Origin: UMGS1052 sp045532035
GTDB taxonomy: Bacteria; Bacillota; Clostridia; Oscillospirales; CAG-382
Direction of reading: 5' to 3'
NCBI GenBank assembly: GCA_045532035.1
Contig: JAZSFD010000107.1
Location: 1 to 64,000, forward strand
Length of the DNA stretch: 64,000 nt
The notes under the pieces were generated by a model that worked only from the letters and a program-made list of their open reading frames with translations, was not told the DNA's origin and searched no databases. The position numbers were made by a program, and so were the translations under genes. Positions 26,608 through 36,736 of this stretch are shown here, piece by piece; the stretch's first letter is position 1, and every line of letters begins with the position of its first letter.

Positions 26608-28799
26608 ACATTTTCCTCCTTCCCATTGTTGTCGGATGTGTTAAGGTCAAGTACAGAATAGATTTTCTGGTTGTCCTTGTCGTAATAGGATTTTTCGCCG
26701 TACAGCGAGAGTCCCGATTCATCAAAGTTGTTTTTGCTTTCATCGTCGAGATCGTTTTCGCTGAAGTCGAGCTTCAGGGTTGTGATAAAGCGTTTGACTC
26801 TTCGTTCAAGATGGTCGAGTCTTACGATGTGATTGTTTTTCATCATGAGCTTTCTGCTGTTTCTGTCGTTGCGCTTTGAGATTTCTCTTCTCAGCAGATA
26901 GTGGCTTTCGGCGTCAACAATTACATCTCGGTAGTATTCATAAAGCGCTTCAATGCTTTCTCTGCGTTCCTTTTCACTCTGTTCCTTGTATGTTTCAAGT
27001 TCGCTTATAAGCGTTCTCTTCTTTCTCATTATAAGGCTTGAATAGAAGCTGACGGCGCCGCCGTAGAGAACTGCAAAGCCTGCGGTGAAAAGAACATACA
27101 TGATCTTGTGGAGCAGATTCTCATTGGCAGATGCGCCCTGAATGAAAAGAAAAGGCAAAATCGAAATGAGAACTGCGATTCCGGCACCGATCTGCGCCAG
27201 CAGATATATCTTACCTTTTTTTGCGGTGTCTACATATTTAATAATAAGATTCTTTGTTTCGAGCAAAATGTTTTCGTTTGAAGAAAGCTTGTGCTCGGCT
27301 TCGGTGACCTTGTTTATAAGCTCTGTATATTCGCGGTCGAAGTCCTCCTCCACCATGACCATTTCGGCGCGGGTATCGGAGGTGCTGGAAACTGCAGGGT
27401 TCTGACCTTTCGCATTGTCGGTCAGGTTTTGTTTTTGGCGGCAGGCTTCTGCCACATTGACAAAATCGTCATCGGTCTGCTTATCGCGCCAGTTCCAGAA
27501 GCCCTTGAGACAATCTTTTATGACAGAGTCGTTCTGGCTCTTGATGATCTCGGGGTCGTAATTGTTGAAAATGTCTGCGGCGATGTCGCCGAATCTTTTG
27601 TCTGTTTTGGTTGGCTTGAAGATCGGAAGAACATCTTCTGATCTGAGTCGCTTTTCGCTGCTGTCGGGTTTCAACAGCTCGTCGATGTTTTTTGCAGGGG
27701 ATTCGGCATGAGCTGTTTTTTTGCGTTCTTCATAGATGCATTTCTTGGCGTTGTACAGCTCTATTACCGGTTCAAGCTCTATTGTGATGTTTTCTTCTTT
27801 GGAAAAATATGTATATTTTCTCAGTGCTTCCAGGAGCACCTTTTTGATTTCGTCTTTGGAATAATTCTTAATGTTGTTTAAGACAGTCTGTTCCTGCACA
27901 CAGGTGAAAATGTTTGCAAGAACATTAAAATATCCCTCAAGCAGGCTTTGCTCATTTTCAGTAACTATATCAAATGCGAAAGCCGAGATGCTGAAGCTGT
28001 TAACAATATGACTGCTGATGTCAAACTCTCTGACAGAGGAGTGCTCTCCGTTTTTGTTCCAGTTGTTTATCAATTCTGTTACAGCGGCAAGGGCAATATC
28101 GATCACATGGACATTTTTGGCTGATGCTTTTATTGCCTTATCGGTCTCGCTGAAGATCGAGCTGAAATCAAGGCTGTCAAGCTTTGTTTTGTTCCACAAA
28201 ATATCATCAGCTTTGCTGTCTTCTGTCCATGAAAATATATCAAGTATGTTTTTTTCGGTTTTTGAACGTTTTTTTCCGTTAGACTGCGTTGTAATGTCGT
28301 CGCCTATGAGGTCTCCGTCATCGGAGCGCGCGACAGAACGGTTCTTTTTTTCGGCTTCGAGGATGCGTTTTCTTTCGTTTTCTTCGGCCTCCTCGGGATT
28401 TGCGGCGGAATATTCGATCTCGGTTTTTGAATATTTGAATGAATCAACAAAGAAGATCGCCGCCTGATTAGGTCTAAGGTCGTGATTTGCCTTAAGGGGA
28501 TCGATAAGGAAAGCGGAAAGGTATTTTGTGAGCAACACCTTGTAAATTGCGGAAACTTCCTTTTCCTGACTGCGGTATAATCCGTACAGGTCGACAAGAA
28601 CCAAGAGATTATAGTTCCTGTCGACTGTATCGGCGTTGTCAATGAGTTCACGCTCGATGATGGCGGGATAATTCGCAATATTGCAGAATTTATCCTCATC
28701 GAACCATATCAAGCTGCTTTGATCAAAAGGAGCTTTGAACAGAATATTAAGTTGTGTTTTTTTGGCTTCAACAGAAGTGTTTATGACTATTGTTCTCAT
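26604..28799 (-). CDS. Coiled-coil protein with two central membrane helices, unknown function
   Basis: 731 residues, family not recognised. The first about 130 residues look like an alpha/beta domain (RTIVINTSV, YNLLVLVDLYGLY, AAIFFVDSF), followed by a charged low-complexity stretch (about 135-190) and a mainly helical region. Near 500-530 a coiled coil leads into two membrane helices (YLLAQIGAGIAVLISILPF and KIMYVLFTAGFAVLYGG, about 535-595), then a long charged helical segment rich in Arg, Lys and Glu and an acidic tail. It starts 40 bases after the tubulin-like gene and overlaps the giant membrane protein gene by 4 bases (ATGA). It probably links the tubulin-like filament or the giant protein to the membrane; this is inference from topology and position. 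Confidence 0.8.
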   Translation of the reverse strand: MRTIVINTSVEAKKTQLNILFKAPFDQSSLIWFDEDKFCNIANYPAIIERELIDNADTVDRNYNLLVLVDLYGLYRSQEKEVSAIYKVLLTKYLSAFLIDPLKANHDLRPNQAAIFFVDSFKYSKTEIEYSAANPEEAEENERKRILEAEKKNRSVARSDDGDLIGDDITTQSNGKKRSKTEKNILDIFSWTEDSKADDILWNKTKLDSLDFSSIFSETDKAIKASAKNVHVIDIALAAVTELINNWNKNGEHSSVREFDISSHIVNSFSISAFAFDIVTENEQSLLEGYFNVLANIFTCVQEQTVLNNIKNYSKDEIKKVLLEALRKYTYFSKEENITIELEPVIELYNAKKCIYEERKKTAHAESPAKNIDELLKPDSSEKRLRSEDVLPIFKPTKTDKRFGDIAADIFNNYDPEIIKSQNDSVIKDCLKGFWNWRDKQTDDDFVNVAEACRQKQNLTDNAKGQNPAVSSTSDTRAEMVMVEEDFDREYTELINKVTEAEHKLSSNENILLETKNLIIKYVDTAKKGKIYLLAQIGAGIAVLISILPFLFIQGASANENLLHKIMYVLFTAGFAVLYGGAVSFYSSLIMRKKRTLISELETYKEQSEKERRESIEALYEYYRDVIVDAESHYLLRREISKRNDRNSRKLMMKNNHIVRLDHLERRVKRFITTLKLDFSENDLDDESKNNFDESGLSLYGEKSYYDKDNQKIYSVLDLNTSDNNGKEENV

Positions 28800-28839
28800 T
28801 CTGTAAAAACTCCTTTGATCGTGTGATTATTTTAATGGA

Positions 28840-31800
28840 TTAGCCGAAATATTTGTTGAACAAAGCGGAAGCCCAGACAAAGCGTTTGTCTTTCTGAACA
28901 GCTTCACTTGCTTCGAAATCAAATACCTTTGCACCGTTGTCGGTAATGGGGTCTTCATCAAGATCCTCGGTGCTTCTACCGAAGTTGTTTTTCTTGGGTT
29001 CTTCCTTCGCTTCGGCCTTCATCTGCTTTGAAAGGGTTGCGACATATTCTTCCATAAACTTGTTGGCAATATGTGTGTAAACATCCTGATAACATCTGTA
29101 GGCTTCGTTTCCTGTATCTTTGTGCGCGATAGCATCGGCATTGTAAGGAGCGGCAGCGTATCTGTGGATGATATTGCAAAGAGTTTCGATGAGCAATTCT
29201 CCGTAATCCTTGTCGTGCTCGGTTTCCTCACTTGTATGTACATTATATGCGAATTCGATGAGGTTCATAGGATCCTTTTTCTTGGGAGCGGCCTTTGCTT
29301 TTCCGTTCTTTGCGCTGTCGATTTCAATGTTTCTGAGGATGTTTCTCTTGAACTGATTGAGGATGGCAGCGTAATTTGTGATGCCTGTCTTGTATTCGCC
29401 GACATTCTCGCTGTATTTCGAAAGCTTTTCGATTTCGATGCCGATTCTTGCATCAAACTGAGACGAGTAGCTTTCAATGAGGCTTTCCTGATCGGCAAAC
29501 CAGTTCATGACCCTGTTCAGCTTGAAATAGGGGATGGTCTTGCCCTTGTGAATGAGGATCTTATAATCCTGATCGCGGTTCGGGTCGCCGAATACGATTC
29601 TGGCATCAGAACCGTCGATGTCATATCCGATCTTTCCGTAGGTGATGGCAAAGAGGAATGCCTTTGCAAGGTCAAGACGGCGTTCTTCTTCCTTCTTGAC
29701 ATTGATGTACGGCATAACTCCGTGCTTGTGCCAACGCTTATCAAGGTGGGGAGACATCGAATAGCACTGAAGAGCTTCCATTTCTGCGATTCTCTTTGAA
29801 TAATGCTCGAAGTATACACCGCCGTTGATTTCATCAAAGGGCTTGATCTGATAAGGCTGGAGACAGTGAACTGTTGAGTAGCAGAGAACTGTGTAGGGAT
29901 CTACATTTTCACTGTTGACACAGTTGAGATTTACTGTCTGGCGCTGAGTATCCTTGGGAAGCATGGACGACATCTTGTCAAAGAAGGAGAATACGGAATC
30001 ACCCGTAAGTTCTTCAACACGATCCTTGTTGACGGGATTGAACGAAAGATATCTGTAGAAGTTTGATACAGGCGGTTTTTTGTAATAAACATCGCCGTTT
30101 TCGTCCTCTACATCAAACATTCCGCTGTAATTGTCCGCGATATCGTATGAAAGGAAGGGCGCTGCCATCTGAACAAGGGTTTTGAACTTTCCGGAAATGA
30201 ACTGGTCGAGTCTGTTTCTTGCCGCATCATCCTTGGAATAGGTTGCCTCGTCATCTTTGAATTCGGGAGAGGTAAGGGAGTATTCATAAAGAAGAGCCTG
30301 GAAAACATTCATGTTGATCTTGTCCTGGACTTCCTTATTTTCGTGGATGCTGTCTGAAACGATGCTTGAAACGGTGTTGAAGAGACCGTCGATGCCGGTT
30401 GCTTTCTGGTCAACACCGAGCTTCTTTGCGGAGCCGGTGGATCTTATGCGCATGGCCTCGAAAAGTGCTTTGCTGATACTGCTTGCGGTAGATCCTGTTT
30501 TGGTGTTGATAAGGGAACCGCAGTCTTCATACATTTCGCGCTTGATGCGAGAAGAGGCACAAACATAAACATTTCCTCTGGCAAGCTCATGCTTTTTCTC
30601 GGAGGTTGTAATGGCGCCCTGTGTCTTTGTGGCGAATTCGTCAAGCTTGTCAAAGAACAACTCATATTCTGTGATAAGCTTTTGAAGTCTTTCGCTCACC
30701 TTGACGAGAGAGAAGTACATAAGAGCATCGACAAACACATCGTTTGCTTCGTTGAGCTTTCTGTCAAGAGTGGAGAAATAGCTGCTGACTTCTTTGACGG
30801 TAGCTTTTTTGCCGAACCATCTGTTCATTCTGTTTTCGAGGATCTTCTTGTTGGAGATGCCTTCCTCGCTTTCGCTTGCTCTGAGGACTTTGCGCTGCTT
30901 TTCAACCACCATTGTCATGAGGTAAGCGTAAAAATCATCGGCATCATCGGCTGCGGTATCTACCGGACTGATGATTTCTTCTGCCTTTTCATCGATTGCC
31001 AGCTTGAATTTATAGAGGAGATAGCGTGCTGCTACGGGGTGAATGTAATCGCCGGTTTTGTCATCGACGAGAAGACCGTTGATGATGCCGATATCGCTTT
31101 TGTCGTAGAACTTCCACATCGAGCAATCTTCACAGAGAATTTTGTTAGAAAAGGCGATCGACTGGTCGATTGCAAAGTTGAGACCCTTTTCGCAGTAATC
31201 GTCGATGTTTTCGTCAATATCGGAGATGGCCCAGAAAATGTTGCTGTCATCGTCCTTGCCCGAGCTGTTGTTGATCTTGGAAAGGATGCTTGCCTTTGCG
31301 CCGCCGATATCGCCGATATGTTCATCCTTTGCTTTGTTTATTCTGTCGTCACCGGCAATTTCTGAAGCTGCAAGAGACTTGATCTTTTTCATGAGAGCGA
31401 CAGAAGCATTTTCGCTGTTGCGAATAACAGAAGGTGCGAGGAATGAGAATTCATTCTTTGAAACACCTGTGGTCTTAACTCTCTTTTCGAAGGTGTTTAT
31501 ATAATGATTTGCTCTTTCGCCGGGTTCGGGAACATATGCCGGAAGACCGGAAGACTGAGCCACCATGTCCTTTTCCTTGCGGTAATTTTTCCACTCGTCA
31601 TCGATGGCATTCCATACCGAATCAAGGCTGTCCTTCAATGCACGGTATGCAAAATAATTGACTATGTCATCGTGGGGATATTTCATCGAAGCGGCACCCG
31701 CGCTTCCGTAAATTGCCGACGGAGCGAGAGTGTGGGCGTGCATTTCGTTGGATTCGTTGGACCATACTTCACCCGAAATGTCTGTGTACAGATGTGAATA

Positions 31801-32673
31801 AGCTATATTTGCCATAGCCTTGTAGTATTCGGGAAGACCGCCCAGAATCTTGGAAAGATAGTTGAGCTTGTCGATGAAGTAAAGGATGTCGTAGGGCTTT
31901 TCGCCGTATCTGCCTTCGGAATCCTTTTCAAAAAGCTTGCCTTCACAGTCTGTGCTGATCTCGATGTCGAGATCGAGCTTTCCGCCGTATGCCGCGGTTG
32001 TGTCGGGGCCGCAGATGAGGTTGAAGGCGTTGAGCTCTCTGATGACGGCATATGCGTTTGCATAAAGGTTGGGGAGCATTTGAGCGGTAACAACGTTCTT
32101 GTAAAGATCGGGGCAGGCAAAAAGTCCGTGAACAACGGCATCAACACCTCTGTCTCTGAAGAACTTTTTGACATAGAGGGCAACCTGAATGAATATACCC
32201 GAGCCTGTGCCGCCTGCGATGGAAGAGGCAATGAGAATTACAGGAGGCTTATCTTCGGCTGTGGTTGCTGTGGGGTCAAGCATGAGGGAATCTTCAAGAA
32301 TGCGTTCAAGTTCGTTTTTAGAATCCTTCAAGAAATTTGCAAGGCAGAGTCTTGACTTGAGTCTGCACTGCGAAGCACCGCCGAAAAGAGTGGAGGCAAA
32401 GAAGTTGCCTTCGTTGGGAGTGTTGGGGCACCATTCTCCTACATCTCCGCCGACGGAATTGTAATAATCGCCGACAGTGCCGTCTCCGCTGAGGCAGATC
32501 TTATTAACACCGAGCTGAGAAAGATGGTTGAGCTCATCCTGGTCGGTATCTATGGCAATACATGCCACATCGCTTTCAAAGCCCTTTCCGCGCTCATCAA
32601 TGAGTCTTTTGTAGAGCTCTGTGATGATTTTGCCTCCGCTTCCGCCGAGACCGATAAAGTAATTGTGTTTCAT
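28840..32673 (-). CDS. Large tubulin/FtsZ-superfamily protein (Tubulin_2-like)
   Basis: 1277 residues. The N-terminal part has the tubulin-type GTPase elements: FIGLGGSGGKIITEL (about 6-20), the acidic strand end IDTDQDELNHL (41-51), and the GTP signature AGGTGSG (153-159). YANAYAVIRELN (204-215) and YDILYFIDKLN resemble later tubulin-fold helices. The remaining about 900 residues are helical and much longer than FtsZ or TubZ, as in large bacterial tubulin-like proteins reported beside vWA genes and proposed to act in membrane remodelling. It probably polymerises with GTP in the cytoplasm. It is the second gene of the operon, 35 bases after the vWA gene, with SD AAGGAG. The C-terminal tail is charged (DLDEDPITD..). 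The partner and the cellular process are unknown. Confidence 0.87.
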   Translation of the reverse strand: MKHNYFIGLGGSGGKIITELYKRLIDERGKGFESDVACIAIDTDQDELNHLSQLGVNKICLSGDGTVGDYYNSVGGDVGEWCPNTPNEGNFFASTLFGGASQCRLKSRLCLANFLKDSKNELERILEDSLMLDPTATTAEDKPPVILIASSIAGGTGSGIFIQVALYVKKFFRDRGVDAVVHGLFACPDLYKNVVTAQMLPNLYANAYAVIRELNAFNLICGPDTTAAYGGKLDLDIEISTDCEGKLFEKDSEGRYGEKPYDILYFIDKLNYLSKILGGLPEYYKAMANIAYSHLYTDISGEVWSNESNEMHAHTLAPSAIYGSAGAASMKYPHDDIVNYFAYRALKDSLDSVWNAIDDEWKNYRKEKDMVAQSSGLPAYVPEPGERANHYINTFEKRVKTTGVSKNEFSFLAPSVIRNSENASVALMKKIKSLAASEIAGDDRINKAKDEHIGDIGGAKASILSKINNSSGKDDDSNIFWAISDIDENIDDYCEKGLNFAIDQSIAFSNKILCEDCSMWKFYDKSDIGIINGLLVDDKTGDYIHPVAARYLLYKFKLAIDEKAEEIISPVDTAADDADDFYAYLMTMVVEKQRKVLRASESEEGISNKKILENRMNRWFGKKATVKEVSSYFSTLDRKLNEANDVFVDALMYFSLVKVSERLQKLITEYELFFDKLDEFATKTQGAITTSEKKHELARGNVYVCASSRIKREMYEDCGSLINTKTGSTASSISKALFEAMRIRSTGSAKKLGVDQKATGIDGLFNTVSSIVSDSIHENKEVQDKINMNVFQALLYEYSLTSPEFKDDEATYSKDDAARNRLDQFISGKFKTLVQMAAPFLSYDIADNYSGMFDVEDENGDVYYKKPPVSNFYRYLSFNPVNKDRVEELTGDSVFSFFDKMSSMLPKDTQRQTVNLNCVNSENVDPYTVLCYSTVHCLQPYQIKPFDEINGGVYFEHYSKRIAEMEALQCYSMSPHLDKRWHKHGVMPYINVKKEEERRLDLAKAFLFAITYGKIGYDIDGSDARIVFGDPNRDQDYKILIHKGKTIPYFKLNRVMNWFADQESLIESYSSQFDARIGIEIEKLSKYSENVGEYKTGITNYAAILNQFKRNILRNIEIDSAKNGKAKAAPKKKDPMNLIEFAYNVHTSEETEHDKDYGELLIETLCNIIHRYAAAPYNADAIAHKDTGNEAYRCYQDVYTHIANKFMEEYVATLSKQMKAEAKEEPKKNNFGRSTEDLDEDPITDNGAKVFDFEASEAVQKDKRFVWASALFNKYFG

Positions 32674-32708
32674 GTTTTGTCTCCTTTATTTATTCTCAAA
32701 TTAAGAAT

Positions 32709-35700
32709 TCAGATTTGATTGCCGTTTCTGCGGAAGAACACGATTGCAAGCTGCTTTTCCTGAACCTCGCAGATAAATTCGTTTTCAAGGTTGATGCTGA
32801 TGCCTTCCTTGGGATCGAAGCGGGTTTGGCGACCGATGAGCCTGCCTTCTTCAAAGGTATCTCTGGTGTCAAAGGCAAGGATTCTGTCCAAATATGTTTG
32901 ATTCAGTGCGCCTGTGTTGAAGACATAATCTTCGGGAGTGATATCGATAGTGGGTTTGCGCTCTATCGTCCAATGCGGATAGGTTCTTTCAAGACCAAAG
33001 GCGCGGGGGGCTATAAGATCTGCCGAATGTTCAAAAACACATACTCTTTTGCGCATACTCTTGAAAGGAAGCAGCACTTGATGGGGGAGAACATACGGAC
33101 GCTTTTTTATTACATTTACATCAATAAGGTTCCAGTCCCCGACAGTGTTCTTTCTGAAGGTTGCCCTGTAGAGCTTTCCCTTTATAAATCTTATTCGAGT
33201 GATGCAGCAGAATGTGAAATAAGCAACGAAAGCTATCACACCGAGAACCACCCAGAATATGATGAGAACTAAGGGGTTGGTGTTGACATGCACTATTGCG
33301 CTTACCTGCTGATCGTTGAAGGAGAGAACTATTTCTGTATCTCCGTCTTTGACAAGAAACAGATTTGCCCATTCCCAAAGGCTTGGGGAAATGAATGTCC
33401 AGCCGTTGTAGCAGGGTCTGACAAACAGATATCCGGTTTCGTCACCGGCGTCAAGAACTTTCACATCAAGTCCGATGTGCTTTTTGTTTTTGTTGAGATA
33501 AACGTTGCAATCGAGAGCCTCAAGCTCAGCCTTTGACAAAACTCTTGTATCTCTTGAAATTTCAAATTCAACACCGTCGGTGTTTTTTGTAAGCTCCACA
33601 TCAACGACGGTTATGCCATCTTTTCTGACTGAAACCGAATGCTTGGGAGCAAGCACCGAAACTTCTGCTTTGCAGGGTTCTGCCGCGATCTGCTCAATAG
33701 AGGCGGTTATCGTGTGTGTCTTTTTGACATCTATGCCTGTTATTGCCGTGTAAGGAACGGCGCCTGCTGCATTTTCGTCATATTGCGGGGTGAAAGACTT
33801 TCCGACGGGAAGATTTCCGTCATACACCGTTTCGATCTTGCCGGGAAGCTCGCCGTTATCGATCACAAGCCCGTTTGCAATTTCTGTGTCCCATTTTGCA
33901 AGAGGACCATAGTTTTCGCCGCCCGAATAATCTGCAAGAAGTGTGTAGACGATCTTCTTCTGATTCTTTTTGAGAGAGTCAAGGTTGAGATCTTCGGAAA
34001 TCTCGGATTCTGCAGAGATCTTGTAGGCAGCTTTGCTTATGGCGATGGTGAATGCTTCCGATTGGATTGTACTGCCGTTCACGCTTACCGTGGCGTAGAT
34101 TTTGTGTTCTTTTCCAAGAATGTTTGCGGGGGAGTCCGAGCCGAGGTTTGGAACGAAGCTTAATGAGCCGTCGCTTTCCTTTACGATCTCACCGGGAAGA
34201 CCCGCGGTCTCGATCTTGAGTGTTTCATATATTTCCTTGTCGATCTCGGCAAGAGGACCGTAATTCTCGCCGCCCTCATAGTCGGCAAGGAGAGTAAAGG
34301 TCATTTTGTCCTTGTTACTCTTAAGAGTGTCAACAGAGAAGGTCTCAGGGAGTGAATTGTCAAGTTTTATCATGTATGAGGAGCTGCTGATAAATACCGT
34401 GATCTCTTCGGAGTCAAGAGTGGTATCTCCGACCTTGGCTGTGGCGGAAAGCTTGTGCTCCTTGTTGAGAATGTCCTCGGTCTTTAGTTTTTTGTCTTTT
34501 GGATCAAAAGAGGGGACAAAGCTTACCGAATCCTTTTCTTTTGTGAGCTTGCCGGGGAGTGTGGTGCTGTTCAGTTCAATGCTGAAGGTGCCCTTGTCGC
34601 ACGCCGACTCGCTTATCGGAATAAACTTTCCGTCATTTTCGTAATCGGCAACGATTGTATAAGTGATGGCTTTTTTGTTTGACTCAAGCTCAATGATCGA
34701 AAGCTGTGTGCTCAAAAGGTCTTTTTCGGTCTCGATTTTGTATTGAGGCTTTATTACCTCAACAGTTCTTGTCAGAATCGATTGACCGTCAAAACAGACC
34801 GAAACCGAAAAGCTTTGGGGAAGTGAATTGAAATCCTGAGAAGCTTTTGGAGTATATATGATGCTTTTACCGCTTGTTTTCACTTCGGAGAGCTCCGAGC
34901 ATTTTCCGCTGTTGAAGCCGTTTGCTCCCTCGATCTTTATTTCAAGGTCATCAAGAATTCCGCTGTAAAGGTTCGAAAAAGGAAATTCAATTCCGTTTTT
35001 GCCGTTTGCCCAGTCATTAAAAAGGGGCTTTGTGAGGGAAATCTTTGCGGAATCTCCCGTCAGCGCCGAGGTGTCGATTACGGGTCTTCCTTTTATCTTT
35101 CCCAGCGATTCTTTCTGAACGAAAGGCTGATAACCGTCAAGGGTGGCTTCAATCTTCAGCTCTTTCCCCTCATAGTCTTTTTGCATGGTTACGACATATG
35201 AGCCGTTTTCGGTGTCTGCGTTTGTGACGGCTTTACCGTTGATATACAGGGTGTACTCGGGATTGAGAACATCGGAGGACACCTTTGCGCCGAGCTTTCC
35301 GTTTTCTTCGATCTCAAAAAGTCCGCATTTGATGGCGAAAGAATCGCCTTCGTGGAGCTTATCCTTTATGTCCGAAAAGCTCAGAGGATCGGGATCGTCG
35401 CCCACATAGTATTCACATCCGAGCTTTACCGCAGGTTCCACAAGCACGACCACATTGCTCTTGTCGATGCCGTATGCCGAAAGATCGATGCTGTAATTTC
35501 CCTTGGGGAGGGGGGAGGCTGTGTCTTTGTTGGCTATAAGTGAAACGAAACCGTAGGGACGGTTTTCAGGAACTTTGTGCTCGACGGTGAGTATGTAATT
35601 CTTTGTTTCTTTAGGGGAGGGCTCCGGACAGTCGAGATTAAAACTTTTAACTTCGAAGGAAATGCCTTTCTGACTGCAGGTTACAGGGAGCGCGATATCT

Positions 35701-36527
35701 CCGAAAGGTGAGTTTTCCTTCTGGACAAGAAGCGAAATGTTGTGCGCTGGATATTCAAGATCAAAGGTAAGCGTTCCGTTGCTGACAGCAGTCTTTGCGG
35801 TGATGTCAGTGCGTCCCATGATGGTTGCAGAGATATCTTTAACTGAGCTGATGATTTCTTTGCTCGACTTGGCTTTGCTCACTGAGATTCCGTCAAGACC
35901 GCTTGCCGAAACGCTGTCTCCCATCATAAAAAAGATGGTTTCAAAGTCTGCACCATTGATGAATTCTTTTACTTTGCCGTCAGCCCAAAGCAGTTCGCTT
36001 GAAAAAGTCTTATCCTCTGTGTGGAAGGTGGTGTTTTGATCCAACTGACCATCTGCCATTACCACAAGGTAATATTTTGCATTGTTTTTGTAAGTTCTAT
36101 ATGCTTCTTCAAGTTTTTTATATCCGGTTTCGAGTTCATTGTCTGTTCCACCTTCGACCAGCAGCTGTTTGAGTTTTTCTATTTCGTTCTTCTTTTGTGT
36201 GCCAAGGTTAACTTTTCCGCTTTTGATGCCGGTTTTGTTTTTTTCTTGTTCTTCATCGTTCAGATATGTTACATAAAGAACATCTTCTTCACCCATCATG
36301 GCGATAAAAGCCTGCATTGCATAGCTTGAGTAAGCCCATCTGAAGTCTGCATCTGCATCATTTGAATTTTTTCCCAGTCCTGCCATACTTGCAGAGTCAT
36401 CAAACACAATTGATACGATTCTCGGTATATGCTTCGGAGAGGCTGATTCGTCAGCGGATACCGAAACGAATGTGGCGGAGGTTATGAGTATTAGCAATGA
36501 CAGCAATGTCAAAAATATCTTTTTCAT
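32709..36527 (-). CDS. Secreted, membrane-anchored vWA-domain protein with intact MIDAS
   Basis: 1272 residues: signal peptide (MKKIFLTLLSLLILITSATF, ending near VSADE), then a von Willebrand A domain with a complete metal-ion-dependent adhesion site, D43-x-S45-x-S47 (FDDSASM), T128 (GGTDNE) and D159 (MADGQ). A long extracytoplasmic beta-rich region follows, including three related units about 120 residues apart (near 620, 745 and 860) that carry an ADYxxxxxxxP core, for example ADYEGGENYGPLA and ADYSGGENYGPLA. One membrane helix lies at about 1083-1107 (LVLIIFWVVLGVIAFVAYF) and a cytoplasmic tail of about 165 residues ends the protein. The topology suits a sensor or adhesin that passes a signal inward. 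The start at 36527 has SD CAGGAGCT; the extension to 36602 would cover the promoter. It is the first gene of the operon. Confidence 0.87.
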   Translation of the reverse strand: MKKIFLTLLSLLILITSATFVSVSADESASPKHIPRIVSIVFDDSASMAGLGKNSNDADADFRWAYSSYAMQAFIAMMGEEDVLYVTYLNDEEQEKNKTGIKSGKVNLGTQKKNEIEKLKQLLVEGGTDNELETGYKKLEEAYRTYKNNAKYYLVVMADGQLDQNTTFHTEDKTFSSELLWADGKVKEFINGADFETIFFMMGDSVSASGLDGISVSKAKSSKEIISSVKDISATIMGRTDITAKTAVSNGTLTFDLEYPAHNISLLVQKENSPFGDIALPVTCSQKGISFEVKSFNLDCPEPSPKETKNYILTVEHKVPENRPYGFVSLIANKDTASPLPKGNYSIDLSAYGIDKSNVVVLVEPAVKLGCEYYVGDDPDPLSFSDIKDKLHEGDSFAIKCGLFEIEENGKLGAKVSSDVLNPEYTLYINGKAVTNADTENGSYVVTMQKDYEGKELKIEATLDGYQPFVQKESLGKIKGRPVIDTSALTGDSAKISLTKPLFNDWANGKNGIEFPFSNLYSGILDDLEIKIEGANGFNSGKCSELSEVKTSGKSIIYTPKASQDFNSLPQSFSVSVCFDGQSILTRTVEVIKPQYKIETEKDLLSTQLSIIELESNKKAITYTIVADYENDGKFIPISESACDKGTFSIELNSTTLPGKLTKEKDSVSFVPSFDPKDKKLKTEDILNKEHKLSATAKVGDTTLDSEEITVFISSSSYMIKLDNSLPETFSVDTLKSNKDKMTFTLLADYEGGENYGPLAEIDKEIYETLKIETAGLPGEIVKESDGSLSFVPNLGSDSPANILGKEHKIYATVSVNGSTIQSEAFTIAISKAAYKISAESEISEDLNLDSLKKNQKKIVYTLLADYSGGENYGPLAKWDTEIANGLVIDNGELPGKIETVYDGNLPVGKSFTPQYDENAAGAVPYTAITGIDVKKTHTITASIEQIAAEPCKAEVSVLAPKHSVSVRKDGITVVDVELTKNTDGVEFEISRDTRVLSKAELEALDCNVYLNKNKKHIGLDVKVLDAGDETGYLFVRPCYNGWTFISPSLWEWANLFLVKDGDTEIVLSFNDQQVSAIVHVNTNPLVLIIFWVVLGVIAFVAYFTFCCITRIRFIKGKLYRATFRKNTVGDWNLIDVNVIKKRPYVLPHQVLLPFKSMRKRVCVFEHSADLIAPRAFGLERTYPHWTIERKPTIDITPEDYVFNTGALNQTYLDRILAFDTRDTFEEGRLIGRQTRFDPKEGISINLENEFICEVQEKQLAIVFFRRNGNQI

Positions 36528-36583
36528 ATTAGCTCCTGAAATATGTAGTAGATGTGTATTGAATATAAAAATCCCTAATATAC

Positions 36584-36612
36584 ATTCTATCACTTGTGTC
36601 ACATTTTGTCAA
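36584..36612 (-). promoter_or_regulatory. Promoter of the vWA/tubulin-like operon
   Basis: On the minus strand TTGACA (36612-36607), 17-base spacer, TAGAAT (36589-36584). The leader to the ATG at 36527 is about 50 bases. It is the only good promoter seen for the six-gene operon. Confidence 0.8.
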
Positions 36613-36664
36613 TACTTGCGTTCATATTATTATATAAAAATATTATATAATTGCAAAAAATGTA

Positions 36665-36693
36665 CCGCACCGAGCGGATTTGACTCGATGCGG
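36665..36693 (-). terminator. Terminator of the TIR/asparaginase operon
   Basis: Stem CCGCACCGAG (36665-36674) with CTCGATGCGG (36684-36693), one wobble pair, 9-base loop. The minus-strand product continues with TACATTTTTT. It separates the TIR operon from the vWA/tubulin-like operon. Confidence 0.75.
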
Positions 36694-36736
36694 CAGTGAA
36701 AAATATACATTTTTTGCCATTGTTTTGCAAAAATAT

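Noticed and set aside
30589..31365. A 258-codon plus-strand frame opposite the tubulin-like gene
   Set aside because: No ribosome binding site or known motif; the opposite frame is the real gene.
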